64,000 bases of DNA, taken from NCBI RefSeq assembly GCF_043290135.1, contig NC_134701.1, forward strand, positions 95,312,202 to 95,376,201, written 5' to 3'. The position numbers were made by a program, and so were the translations under genes. This DNA is from Rhipicephalus microplus. Taxonomy: Eukaryota; Arthropoda; Arachnida; Ixodida; Ixodidae. Positions 1 to 11,249 of this stretch are shown here, piece after piece. Every line of letters begins with the position of its first letter. Within the stretch, counting starts at the first letter, position 1. The notes under the pieces were generated by a model. It was not told the origin of the DNA and did not search any database. It saw only the letters and a list, made by a program, of their open reading frames with translations.

Positions 1-583
1 AGCTGACCAAATCTCACTCCACAAAGCCCTCACTGAAGTTTCAGGATGGTGCAAAAAATGGAATATGTTCCTAAACGCTGACAAATGCTTAGTTCTTCGT
101 ATATGCAGGAACAAAACCATTTTGAACCATTCTTATTGTATAGATAGTATTACATTTAGGGAAACACCGGCTGTTAAATATCTCGGGGTTACTATTAAAA
201 ATTAACAATTAGAAATACACTACGCACTACACACTGCGCACAAGTACACGTTTTGATAAGTGGAAAATGATACTGGAATACAGCTCTTGAAGCGATGCAT
301 TCAAATATTCCTTTTTCCCGAGAACCATAAGCGCCTAGAACAAACTACTGAAAGAAGTTGCAGATAGCCCCAGTGTAAAGGTGTTTATTACACACTTGAG
401 GAAAAAGCGTGTGTAAAGTTGTCCTCGCATCGCTGTATTCTTTGAATTGCAGTGTTTTATTCGTTGATCTCATGTTTTGGTTGATAATTATTTGTTGATG
501 TGTTCTTTTGATGAACTTTTTTTTTGTCCACTTCTGCTTGGAGTCAAGCGACTCGGCAGTATTATTAAATAAATAAATAAATA
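1..583 (+). mobile_element. 3' part of a non-LTR retrotransposon (reverse transcriptase fragment)
   Basis: Bases 2-202 read as about 66 residues of the C-terminal part of a LINE reverse transcriptase, with the typical WCKKW, LNADKC and KYLGVTI motifs seen downstream of the YADD box in Jockey/CR1-type elements. The frame then stops and decays. At 560-583 there is a run of AAATA units, a typical LINE 3' tail. The element enters the window from the left, so its 5' part cannot be judged. Clade assignment is uncertain. Confidence 0.7.
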
Positions 584-783
584 ATTTGACATTTGCCATG
601 ACAAGCATCTTTGTGTTTAATTGTGAACAAGAGGAGACCGAGAGACAGCCGACGGAGGTAATCAGTCCCCTGTGGAGTAATAAATATCGTTGGGTTAGTA
701 GGTGAGCGAATGCATATTAGCGCTGTGCGTCCTTTGTCGCCCTGACCCTGAATAAAAAATTTGAGCACGATTGAGCTGTGCCT
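584..783. other. Spacer without recognised features
   Basis: Only short chance reading frames. I see no motif or repeat that I can name. Confidence 0.5.
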
Positions 784-1303
784 TTAAAGGGACACTAATG
801 TCAACTATTAAGTTGACGTTGACTTTTTAAATGGCGGTCCAGAAGCCCCGTATTCTTACTTTTGTGCCTATTTTGAAATAAAATCATGTTTTAGTGCTCC
901 GCATCGGGCTAGCGCACTTCAAAATATCCGCCTCAATAAGCAGACCGACCAGTTCGTCTCACGTCCCTGTTGCTGTTCACAACGTTGCCCGGCTTTACTG
1001 CGCTAATAGCAGCAGACCGAAAGCAGTAGAAGCTACAGCATCAAAAACGGCCGTTGATCAATTTTCATTGGCTCCGAGTTAGCAGACGCTTTTGTTTCAA
1101 CTGCACCCCGCTAGATAGCGCCACCTGCCCCGGTAAACCACGCGAAAATTGAATTTTTGAATCACTTGCGCAATTCGCCATAGTAAATGAATAAAACACA
1201 AAGAACAAGCAGCATTTTATTGCGTTTCTTGATGCACAGAAAGCTCTTTATTTAGTGCAGTTAGGCCGATTGCTTTTGAATAGTTGTTGGCGGTCCGTCT
1301 GAT

Positions 1304-2738
1304 GTAATCATCATCATCATCGTCATCATCATCATCAGCCTGACTACGTCCACTGCAGGACAAAGGCCTCTCCCATGTTCCGCCAGTTAACCCGGTCCTT
1401 TGCTTGCTGCTGCCAATTTATACCCGCAAACTTCTTAATCTCATCTGCCCACCTAACCTTCTGTCTTCCCCTAACCCACTTCCCTTCTCTGGGAATCCAG
1501 TCAGTTACCCTTAATGACCAGCGGTTATCCTGTCTACGTGCTACATCCCGGCCCATGTCCATTTCCTCTTCTTTATTTCAACTATGATATCCTTAACCCC
1601 CGTTTGTTATATAATCCACTCTGCTCTCTTCTTGTCTCTTAAGGTTACACCTACCTTTTTTCTTTCCATTGCTCGCTGCATCGTCCTCAATTTAAGCTGA
1701 ACCATCTTTGTGAGTCTCCAGGTTTCTGCTCCGTAGCTAAGTACCGGCAAGATACAGCTGTTATATACCTTCATCTTGAGGGATAGTGGCGATCTACCTG
1801 TCATAATTTGAGAGTGCTTGCCGAATGTGCTCCACCCCATTCTTATTCTTCTAGTTACTTCAATCTCGTGGTTAGGCTCTGCGGTTATTGCCTGCCCTAA
1901 GTAGACATAGTCCTTTACAACTTCAAGTGCACTATTACCTATCTCGAAGCGCTGCTCCTTTCCGAGGTTGTTGTACATTACTTTCGTTTTCTGCGGATTA
2001 ATTTTAAGACCCACCTTTCTGCTCTCCTTGTGTAACTCCGTAATCATGAGTTGCAATTCGTTCCCTGAGTTACTCAGCAATGCAATGTCATCGGTGAAGC
2101 GCAGGTTACTAAGGTATTCTCCATTAACTCTTATTCCTAAATGTTCCAATTCTAGGTTTCTGAAAACCTTCTGTAAGCATGCGGTAAATAGCATTGGGGA
2201 GATTGTGTCCCCCTGTCTTACACCCTTCTTGATTGGTATTCTGTTGCTTTCTTTATGAAGCACTATGGTAGCAGTTGATCCCCTGTGGATTTCTTCCAGA
2301 ATGTTTATATATACTTCATCTACGCCCTGATTCCGCAGTGTCTGCATTACGGCTGATATTTCCACTGAATCAAACGCCTTCTCGTAATCTATGAAGGCTA
2401 TGTATAGTGGTTGGTTATACTCTGAGCATTTCTCTATTACCTGATTGATAGTATGAATGTGGTCAATTGTTGAGTAGCCTGTTCGAAATCCTGCTGGTTC
2501 CTTTGGTTGATTGAAATCTTAATGTTTTTTTACTCTGTTGTAGTGGAGCATACGCAATTATCTTTGTAAATAGCTTGTATACTACAGAGAGCAAGCTGAT
2601 CGGCCTGTAATTCTTCAAGTCCTTGTCATCTCCTTTCTTATGTATTAAGATGATGTTAGCGTTCTTCCAAGACTCTGGTACCCTTCCCGTCAGGAGACAC
2701 CTCGTAAACAGGGTGGCTAGTTTTTCTAACACAATCTG
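1304..2738 (-). mobile_element. 5'-truncated RTE-type LINE, minus strand
   Basis: The minus strand encodes two reverse transcriptase pieces: 2732-2463, with [17 protein letters not shown] and [17 protein letters not shown], and 2365-1607, with the GVRQGDTISPMLF motif and a palm box reading FTDD instead of FADD. Between them the frame shifts around 2460-2520. The C-terminal part includes YLGQAI and YGAETW, as in RTE/BovB-type enzymes. The 3' end is a (GAT)n tail at 1304-1335, typical of RTE elements. The 5' end, including the endonuclease, is missing. Dead copy. Confidence 0.85.
1607..2732 (-). pseudogene. RTE reverse transcriptase remnant
   Basis: RT domain of the RTE LINE above, read right to left. 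Fingers motifs are at the right, the palm box FTDDIALLSN near 2080, and the thumb and post-RT region down to 1607. The frame is broken near 2460-2520, and a separate chance frame covers the opposite strand. The first aspartate of the usual F/YADD box is retained, but its Ala has become Thr. No endonuclease domain is present, so it could not retrotranspose alone. Confidence 0.85.
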
Positions 2739-2970
2739 TCCTCCTCACCAGAGAAGGATTGGCCACCCTGGTGCAGTATCTGGCCACTACCTCAGTTGTC
2801 ATCAGGATCATTTTAAATATGCTCTACTGCGGCGCTTGTGATCTTGTGCATTTACCTTAATTTCTCGGTAAGTAGGGCACTGTTGTTGATAATATTGTCA
2901 TTTTTGGAGTTGTCATACATTGAGCTTTCACTCTGATGGAAATTGTTATTTGACTTTAGTGTCCCTTTAA

Positions 2971-3203
2971 GAGTTGATTGCGATAGTAAAATTCGGCCTC
3001 GAGTTAATCACCTTCTAAAATACTACTGTGCACAAGTTCTCAATACATGCCTCATCGTTCCGTAGGGAAGTGAGAAACTGTGCGCGTAACATAGCCTGTT
3101 TCTTAGTATCATTGAATATGAATTGCAAGGACAGTTGTGACGTGCCCACTATGCCCTAACTTTTTCTTTTGCGAATCAACGAGACTTAGGGCAACACGCG
3201 AGC
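2971..3203. other. Spacer without recognised features
   Basis: No coding or repeat signal that I can support. Confidence 0.4.
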
Positions 3204-3215
3204 CTACGTGTCTGT
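3204..3215. repeat. Left target-site duplication of LINE A
   Basis: CTACGTGTCTGT, repeated exactly at 8496-8507 directly after the CT-repeat tail of the LINE. Confidence 0.9.
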
Positions 3216-3288
3216 GTGGTTTTTCCTTAAACTGTCAGAATTCCTGACTTTCTCTGAACAACCGGAACGGAAGACGTCACCCCCCGGG

Positions 3289-4624
3289 ATGGGGGACCAT
3301 CCATCCAACGAGACAGCGGGCCCTAGCCGTTTGCATAAGGATGGACCGAATGTGAGTGACCGCGTTGGCGCATCTGCTCCTTGTGATGATTCTACCGAGA
3401 GCTCATCAGTGGAAGAGATGGAATCGGAAGCCGACTTCAGGACATTCCATACCCGCCGGTTGAAAAGGAAGCTTCGCAGGACGGACGTCATCAACGGCGG
3501 AGCCACAACCGGCGCTAGACAAAGGCAAGCGATGTTTCACCATCTCGTATGTACCCATGTCTACATCAGACAACCTGAACTCACTAAACAGGCAGTCATT
3601 GACTAATTATTTTGAGCGAGTTGCATCTGCTCAAGTGAATGAAATTCGCATAAATAGCAGGAAAAACATATTGTCAGTTGATGTGACAAATAAAACCATT
3701 CTTGACAAACTGAAGGCCGTCACGCAGCTCGGAAGTATTTCAGTTCGCGCGTTTCTCGCTCACGGGAAAGGAACAACGACTGGCGTGATAAATGACGTCG
3801 ACGCTGACATCACAGACGCTGACCTGCAGAATCTTGTGACGTCGACAGTCAAAATCGTGACCATACGCCGCTTCGGGCAGTCTCGCTGCATCAAACTAGT
3901 ATTTGATTCTGAGACTCTGCCCCCTAGCGTGAAGGTTGGATACGTGAGACATCTCGTGCGCCCTTACGTGCCACGGCCTTTGCAGTGTCACAAGTGCTGC
4001 AAGTTGGGACACGTCAGCGCAGTGTGTAAAAGTGAGACAACTTGCCAGCGGTGCGGCGGGTCTCATAAGGTGGAAAACTGCGATACTGCTGTTCCATTGG
4101 AATGCCCAAACTCCTCTGGTGCACATGAAGCAACGTCGAAGGAGTGCCCGAAGATCAAAGAAGAAATTCGCGTCCTGCGGAAGATGGTCAGAGACAACTC
4201 GACACACAGAGAGGCAGTCACGTCCATCCTCTGACACAGACGTCGTCCAAAATGTAGGCACCAGCGAAAGCATAGTGGACATAGGAGTGATGCATCACCA
4301 TCAGCAACAGATGAACATACGCGTACGCATTATCAGGCCGCTACACCCATGTTGTGTGCACCACGTACCAGGGATGCAGAAAGTGGACCAACGCCCGCGT
4401 TGCACGCCGATGCTTCAGATACTGAGTGGCCTTCGCTACCGACTGGAGCAATAAAAAAGACCACATCATGGGCTGCAACTTCAAAGAGGGCGGAAAATGA
4501 TAGGCAAGACACTGAGAAGAGCCAAACTATGCTGAAGCATCTATTAAAATATATTCGTGCGATTCTCAACGAGCTACACACACCAGGAGCGAAAACAGCA
4601 GTGCAGATCCTCAACGTGCTTTAA
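3289..4624 (+). pseudogene. LINE A ORF1, gag-like nucleic-acid-binding protein (broken)
   Basis: The first in-frame ATG is at 3289. The N-terminal part is acidic and Ser/Glu rich, with KRKLRR near 3470. The frame runs to a stop at 3604-3606, while the continuation lies in the +1 frame from about 3557, so a frameshift lies at 3557-3604. The second part contains a region of about 100 residues before two zinc knuckles, CHKCCKLGHVSAVC and CQRCGGSHKVENC (about 3986-4076), then a basic stretch. A TGA at 4232-4234 interrupts, and the same frame continues to 4624. In I-type LINEs this protein coats the RNA and delivers it to the target. Confidence 0.8.
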
Positions 4625-4653
4625 CCGCTACTGCTGACCCTTCCATAAACAAT

Positions 4654-7600
4654 ATGGCGAATTTCTTCGATGAACGTGTGCGCACCTCTGCCATAATGCA
4701 GTGGAACGCACGGGGTTTGCGAAGCCGATTGTCTGACTTTCGACAACAGATGTTTAAATACAAATTTCCGTTGGTTGTAATATGTGAGCCGAATATGATG
4801 TCGTCGTTTCGTATTTCCGGATACGTCACTTTGTGGTCACGTGATTATCGAAATGCGAGCAAAGTAATTATGTGCGTACGTCAATATTTAACGTACGTGA
4901 GACATGCCGTGGCTCCTCATGCTTCTAACGACTATATTTGCCTATCTATAAAGCACAAGCGACGTTCAATATCAATAATTGGTGGATACATTCCTCCTAG
5001 AAGCCACGTGGACTGTCCCCATCTCTTGTCTGTTCTCCAAGCCTGCCCGGGACCAGATGTATTAGTTCAGGATTTTAATGCACATCATCCCATGTGGGGT
5101 TCTGCCTCAATGAACACCCGCGGCAGGGACATTGCCAATTTTGTGCTCAATCAAGGCCTTATGTCCATTAACGATGGCTCACCTACTTACCTCCGTGGCG
5201 CATCGTACAGCAGCTGTCTAGACGTATGTTTTGTGAGCAGAAGTCTCTTGCCTACCACCTGTTGGTTTGTAGACGTTGAAACACATGAAAGTGACCATCT
5301 CCCTACATTTATACAGCTAAAAGGTTTCCATCATTCGTCTCCCCAGCCTGTGAAAAGTGTAGACTGGCCAGGATTCCAAGCTTCTGTAAATGCTCAGTGC
5401 GGGAAAATTCAATCTATATCTGAAATATAAAGCCTAATTGCATCAGCCTTAACAACGCATACGAAACTTGTGAATGTGTCGCTACCAAGATCACAACTTG
5501 ACGCACAATACGAATACCTTCGTGCAATTCGTCGCCGGGCAGAGAGAAAATACAGGAGGACGAAATCACCAGCTGACCTATCTACAGCACGCCAAGCACA
5601 ACGACATGTATTGCGACACCTCGATAAGCTCGATAGTCAACGGTGGAGGGTATTTTGTAGCTCTCTTGATCCCAGAAAACCCCTGTCTCGAATATGGCAA
5701 ACTGTCCCAAGCTTTCAGACGCCCACTCAACAGTTGTTCCCTTTCCGATCTTTGGCTCTAAAGCAAGGTCGACCTGAAGTAGAGGTTGCAGAAGATTACT
5801 GCCACTTACTCGTAGGTATGTCCTCCTCATCGATATCACCTTCGTATTTAGCCTCACCGCCATCCAGCGACGATCGCCTCGACTTGCCATTCACAATGCA
5901 CGAACTCGACGCTGCGATTTCTACGTCCGGACGGTCGTCCACACCAGGGCCTGACGGAATTACTTATTCGGCTCTATATCACCTCAGCCAGGAAGCAAGG
6001 CAGGCTCTCTTGTCGTTCTACAACTCTACGTGGGAAACAGCGACAGTACCAGAGAGTTGGAAGTGCAGCCGCATAGTGGCCTTACTGAAACCAGGCAAGT
6101 GTTCACACGAGTTGTCTTCTTATAGACCCATTGCCCTAGCCAGTTGCATCGGTAAGGTGATGGAACGCATGGTGCTGGCAAGATTGGAATGGCTGCTGGA
6201 GAATAATGCCGGCTTACCAGATTTTATAAATGGCTTCCGTAGAGGTCGATCATGTATAGACGGTGTTGTAGATCTAGTTTCTTCTGTTGAAAAGGAAAGA
6301 CAACGTCGGAGATTGGTAGGGGCCATTTTCTTAGATACAAAGGGCGCGTAGGATAGCGTCTACCATGAGGCCATTCTTGACGCACTTGAAGACATCGGCA
6401 TAGGTGGCCGACTACACGCATGGATAGAGAGCTATCTCGGAGGACGTACCATTTTTATGTCGACATCCGACGGTGACACGGCCAGGCACCTCGTAAGCCG
6501 TGGAGTTCCACAAGGCGCCGTCCTGAGCCCCATGCTTTTTAACATAACACTGATTGGCCTTGAAGCTGAGCTTCCCGACGTTGTCAGAATCAGTGCGTAT
6601 GCGGACGACATATGCATATGGGCATCTGGAGCAACGCGACCACAACTGCGAGCAAGGCTACAACAAGGCACATCAATAACATCTAAGTACTTACGTCGTC
6701 AGGGCCTGGAACTTTCAATAGCAAAACGTGCTGCATTGGCATTTACGAAGAAATCAATGTCGCGGTACCCAATCTTCGCTCACGGAGCAGTGATTCCCTT
6801 GGTTAAGCACCACCGCTATTTAGGTGTCATCATTTATCACAACCTGTCCTGGTCAAAGCATGTGACTGTGCTGAGAAACAAACTGATCAGTTTTGTGTAT
6901 GTTCTTCGTGTTATAGCAGGACTGAGATGGGGCCCTTCAGAGAAAAGTCTTCTGCAGTTATACAAGGCATTGTTTGTGGGCTATATAAGGTACAGCTCAC
7001 CTGTGCTTTCCAGCATGCGGGCAACGTGCCTTCGTACTTTAGAGAGCCTTCAGGCACGAGCACTGAGAATATGCCTTGGCCTGCCACGGTGCACATCTAC
7101 CTCTGGCACTATAGAGGAGTCACGCACCTGCCCTATACAGGTTTACACATCCTGTGAGCCTCTTCGAGTGCACCTTCGTCTGCTTACCCGACATGCACAG
7201 CACCCGTTGTCTTGGCTACAAGTGGACCGACCAGGCTGTACCTATTCGCGATGCCTCGATACGCATAGGCACATGATCCCGTCAGGCTTTGCACCTGCCG
7301 TAATCCCTGCAGTGCCTCCATGGACATTGACTAAACCGCTGGTGTGCCTTCACATACGTGGAATTTCGTATAAGTCGCATGTTTCTTATATTGCCCTCAA
7401 GCAACTCACCTTGGCACATTTAGATGACCGATACAGCGACTCTGTGCACATTTACACCGATGGATCCGTAACTTCATTCGCCTCAGCTGCAGCCTTCGTG
7501 ATCCATCAACTCGGTATTTCCCGACGGTACAAATTAGATCATAGGTCATCTTCGACAGCTGCAGAAGTTGTTGCTATACAAGAAGCCATAAAGTTTGTGA

Positions 7601-8319
7601 ACGACCAAGCACCGCGTAAATGGACGATTCTTTGTGATTCAAAATCAGCGCTTCAAGCTATCCATTCTTGCTTAAGAAGAGGCCAATTTTACGAGTTAAC
7701 GTTAGGAATCGTCCAAGCATTTGACCTAACACACAGGGGTGGTCACTGGATTACACTCCAATGGATTCCTGGACACTGCGGCCTGGTTGGCAAAGAAACA
7801 GCCGATAGCGAAGCAAGAGCGGCAATATACAACGCTCCCATGTACGTCAAAGTACCCTACTCGCGAGGTGACGTCAACACATTGTTGAGATCACTCATGC
7901 GCGAATGCGCTGCCACTTACTGGTTGCTACTAGATCACCGGAACAAGCGCCTGCGGGAAACAGACCCCGGTATGGCTTTTCGTCTTCCAGATAAAATCAG
8001 CAAAAGACATGCTAATATACTGCACCGAATTCGCCTGGGCGTCGCCTTCACTCGCCACTACACCCACCTAATCGGCCGTGCGGACAGCCCGAATTGTGAA
8101 CGCTGCCAAGTGCGTGAAACGATAGCACACATATTTTGTGACTGTGCATTATACGTGGTGCAAAGAAAAATGTTAACTGCAACGTTGGCAAGCATTGGAC
8201 GAACACCATTAAGTGAAAGCCACATATTGTCAGCAATGAACGACCAAACAGTGTCAAAAACTGCTACAAAGGCTGTTCTAGACTTTATAAAAAGCGCTGG
8301 ACTAGAAACTAGACTGTAG
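4654..8319 (+). pseudogene. LINE A ORF2, endonuclease-RT-RNase H polyprotein with two in-frame stops
   Basis: One frame of 1,222 codons. The apurinic-like endonuclease is at codons about 10-230 (MQWNARGLRS, CEPN, DFNAHHPMWG, ESDHLP). The reverse transcriptase is at about 400-720, with YRPIALAS near codon 489, GVPQGAVLSPMLFN, and the YADD box near codon 648. RNase H is at about 930-1050 (IYTDGS, DSKSALQ, WIPGHCG). A C-terminal Cys/His cluster CERCQVRETIAHIFC lies near codon 1148. TAA at 5428-5430 follows the endonuclease. TAG at 6349-6351 replaces the aromatic residue after KGA in the catalytic region of RT. All else is in frame, so decay is slight. The protein would nick DNA and reverse-transcribe its own RNA at the nick. 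Confidence 0.92.
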
Positions 8320-8495
8320 GGTACTATACTAAGTGGCTACTGTACATACGCACCACCTCTTCTTGTCCCCATCATCACCCTTTATCCCTCTTTCTTTCCC
8401 CTTTCCCTTATACCCTGTGTAGAGTAGCAGGCCAGAGCGAACTAGCTCAGGCCGACCTTTCTGCCTTCTAATAAATTCTCACTCTCTCTCTCTCT

Positions 8496-8507
8496 CTACG
8501 TGTCTGT
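8496..8507. repeat. Right target-site duplication of LINE A
   Basis: Exact copy of bases 3204-3215, directly after the (CT)n tail at 8481-8495. Confidence 0.9.
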
Positions 8508-9120
8508 TCACTTTGTTTATTGTTGTACTGCGGATGATTAATAAATATGTCTTAGCATTTTGTAATTGGTGGGCCTTTAAAACACCCACTCGTTGCTCAA
8601 TTCACATCCTTCCACGCCCGGTGCGATTGTACGCCTCAGCAGAATATGCAGTACGCTTCTGAAGTATATGATGCGTTTATGATGCTCCTTCGACTACATT
8701 ACACTTAGAGAGCGTTGCTTTCCAAAGCAATTTTAACAGACACTGTGGCTCTATAGTAGAACACCTGTTTTCCGCGCAGAGGGCCTGAGTGTGATAGTGA
8801 CTTGAGCCAGGAAATTTCATTATTTATTTTATTTCCAGTTTTCTCGATTTTTCGGTCACGGACAAGATATTTCCCTCATCACCGATGACGTCCATATAGA
8901 CAACAACGACGCAATTTCGGCCAAACAAGATTTTTAGCGGGTCAAACGTAAACGGGGAGGGGTGTGCCGAATTAATCACATGGCGGTACAACAGGCTTAG
9001 CTAAGTTAAAATGGTTTGTTCAGAAAAAAGAAATAGAGCCTAAGCAAGGTCGACGTGGTCGAGAAAAAGTACGTTTTATACGTTACACTAACCAAACGAA
9101 GCAAAATTTGTTGTAAAGTT
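8508..9120. other. Spacer without recognised features
   Basis: AT-rich sequence with no supported gene or repeat boundary. A short palindrome-free stretch with stop codons in all frames. Confidence 0.4.
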
Positions 9121-9124
9121 ACAA

Positions 9125-9290
9125 TTGACAGCTACAGTATACGCTGGGACAATTTTGACTCCCTGTCTCACAGCCTCCTTTGTTGGAATTTCGTCGCTTT
9201 CATAATGCATTATTATAAAGGCAGTAGACCCTATGCCAATTTCTCCCAGTTTTTTTATACTGTGGACGTTTATTAGGCACATCTTCATTC
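9125..9290 (-). pseudogene. Short RTE reverse transcriptase relic
   Basis: The minus-strand translation contains IGSTAFIIMHYESDEIPTK followed by EAVRQGVKIVP. This aligns by eye with the STATIVLHKESNRIPIKKG / VRQGDTISP region of the RTE copy at 1607-2732. Only about 55 residues remain. Confidence 0.55.
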
Positions 9291-9359
9291 TTCATAATAT
9301 AGTAATATACTTAGGTTGCTCTTAAATGGAAGTTTTTCCTGACACATAAAACGGACCGT

Positions 9360-9600
9360 AGAGACTCAGAAAACATATGCAGAGAAAGACAGAGAGGTGA
9401 ACAAGAATTGTAGCGTGCGGTTTGCTACCCTGAACCAAGGTGAAGGGAAAAGAGGAGAAGAAAAGTGAAGAGAAAAGTAGGCACGTGAAAGAAAAAAAAG
9501 ACCGGGGCTGCTAGAGCCTATTCAATAGGCCACTACCACGTAAAAAGAAAAGCATTATGACCCGAGTAACTCTTGTCCGATGCCCCAGTGGGTAGTTGCT
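9360..9600 (-). mobile_element. 3'-UTR fragment of an I-type LINE, minus strand
   Basis: On the minus strand the stretch reads a pyrimidine-rich 3' UTR with AGGGTAGCAAACCGCACG followed by a CTCTCTGTCTTTCTCT end. The same AGGGTAGC ... CTCTCT ending occurs at 20540-20690 and 31285-31420. It is therefore a LINE 3' end without coding sequence. Confidence 0.5.
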
Positions 9601-9607
9601 AATCTAC

Positions 9608-9645
9608 CATTCATCATCATCATCATCACCATCATATGATCCTTT
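9608..9645. repeat. (ATC)n microsatellite and adjacent T-tract
   Basis: About ten ATC/ACC triplets followed by a run of ten Ts. Confidence 0.7.
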
Positions 9646-9740
9646 TTTTTTTGGTCATCAGTTGTGCAAACGTAGATGGACAGTGATCTGCGTTCAGGGT
9701 GTGGTCGCTTCGCCGTGTTTTCGGGGCCTAATAAAAGCAA

Positions 9741-10547
9741 TATTATCTGTTACGTAACAAATATAGGGCTCAATCATCACATCGCAATAACGTACACAGT
9801 GAAATGAATCATTTTGAAGTAAGCATATTAGTCATTTACCTTCACAGAAGTCGCTAGTCATTTACCTTCACAGAGTTCAATAGCACACGTGTTTTTATTT
9901 TTTGAAAAATGTCTATGGATTTCTTGCAGCTGTGTACAACAACTGGGTCATTACTTTTTTCTCTGTCCCTATTAGCTATTGGTGAGAAGGCAAGCTTAGT
10001 AGGCCGAGATATCATACTCTTCAGTGTAACATGTCTTATAGTCCAAGCAAGACACAGAAGACGTGAATATCATCTTTATTATATTTATGAATAGAACAGG
10101 CGAATACTTTAGCCCAAGCTGGAGGGGAATGACGTCTGTGGAAAGAAATAAAAGAAGAAAAAATACAGTCGTGTGCACGGAATGCTACATGAAATCAACA
10201 TAATGCCTAAAAAGACGCAACAATTCTATTTTGACATTGTTAACATATAAAAAGTGGTTTGTTAAGACAGCAGCAAAACCAATTGACTCAAATACATCAA
10301 TGGGCAGTAATCGCATTCACTCACCGTTCGAGGGAAACAAAGCGTACTTTTAAGCATATGTTCCAGCAAAAATAAATGCAACAACAAGTGTAATACTTCG
10401 CAGTCTTCTATCAGTATTAAAGCAACTATTATACTACAGTGAAAAAAATCAAGTGTACATACAGAAAACTTGCCACTGGTTAGGTTGTGTGCAACAAGAA
10501 AAAAAATGGCAGATGCCACGTACACTGAGAATCGATGACTTGCGAAG
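9741..10547. other. Spacer without recognised features
   Basis: AT-rich. A short near-tandem duplication (AGTCATTTACCTTCACAGA twice at about 9830-9875) is the only pattern I see. Confidence 0.4.
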
Positions 10548-10775
10548 CACGAATTTATATGTGGCGTAAAGTGTCACAAAACCACCATATGGTTATGAGA
10601 GACGCGGTAGTAGAGGGCTACGGAAACTTCGACCACCTGGAGTTTTTTAATGTGTACGCAAAGCTGAGCACAGGGGCCTGCAGTATTTTCACCTCCAACA
10701 AAAATGCAGCTGACTTTCTCATTTGTGACCCGCGACCTATGGACCACTAATGAGGAAGGTTAATATGCCCCTTTA
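10548..10775 (-). mobile_element. Diverged Ruka-like SINE, minus strand
   Basis: The minus-strand SINE body is recognisable from AAAACCACCATATGGTTATG through GAGGGCTACGGAAACTTCG and TTTTTAATGTGTACGCAAA. It matches the complete copy at 21367-21611 in reverse orientation with many substitutions. The tRNA-like head is poorly preserved. Confidence 0.75.
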
Positions 10776-10812
10776 AACTCAGCACAACGTTACGAGACGG
10801 ATGTAAATTATG

Positions 10813-11249
10813 CCGTACATGACTTCCATGTGATGATTATGATGTTAGCACCTGGCATTTGTGTTCGTCGTTCATTCACGTCACGTAATACCAAATTTAG
10901 AAGCTAGCGAAACGGCTGTGAGTGCGCAAATGAACGTAGCATATAGTCGTGTTTTACATGACAGCATGCCATGATTACCATGTTTGGATATGCCATTTAT
11001 CTTCGTCATTTATTCATGTCACGTAATACCGAATTTCGTATACGTGAAGCTATAGTGAAACGGCCGCGAGCGCGCTATATGAGCTCAGCATGTAGTCATG
11101 CTTTACATGAAACGCATGTCATGATTATCATGTTTGCAACGATCATATACCTTTGTGGTCTATTCACGTCACGTAATATCAAATTTGATATATGTGATGC
11201 TAGCAAAACGGCCGCAAGCACACTATGACAGTAGCATGTAGTCATTTTT
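10813..11249 (+). repeat. Satellite-like tandem array, units of about 140-150 bases (copy 1, left block)
   Basis: Three consecutive units start at TACATG near 10816, 10955 and 11104. Each contains CATGTCATGATTATCATG-like sequence, a TCACGTCACGTAATACC segment, and a GCGAAACGGCCGCGAGCGC-like segment. Further units lie at 11755-12420 and again at 62186-62755. No coding role. Confidence 0.85.

Larger units (their letters stand above)
784..2970. mobile_element. TTAA-flanked inverted-repeat element (MITE-like), interrupted by an RTE LINE
   Basis: The sequence TTAAAGGGACACTAA begins at 784 and its inverted counterpart TTAGTGTCCCTTTAA ends at 2970. About 20 bases at the two ends are inverted copies with small differences. 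Both ends carry TTAA on the outside, the target duplicated by piggyBac-type transposases. The native interior (about 790-1300 and 2740-2960) has no transposase frame, so it would be non-autonomous. The middle is occupied by a minus-strand RTE LINE. Superfamily assignment rests on the TTAA target only. Confidence 0.6.
3216..8495 (+). mobile_element. Full-length I-superfamily LINE (LINE A) with target-site duplications
   Basis: A 5.28-kb element bounded by 12-base direct repeats. It has a short 5' leader, an ORF1 with zinc knuckles (from 3289), an ORF2 with endonuclease, reverse transcriptase and RNase H (4654-8319), a 3' UTR with AATAAA near 8470, and a (CT)n tail. RNase H in ORF2 points to the I superfamily. 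Both ORFs are damaged by only a few lesions (one frameshift and one stop in ORF1, two stops in ORF2), so it is an inactive but relatively young insertion. Confidence 0.9.
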
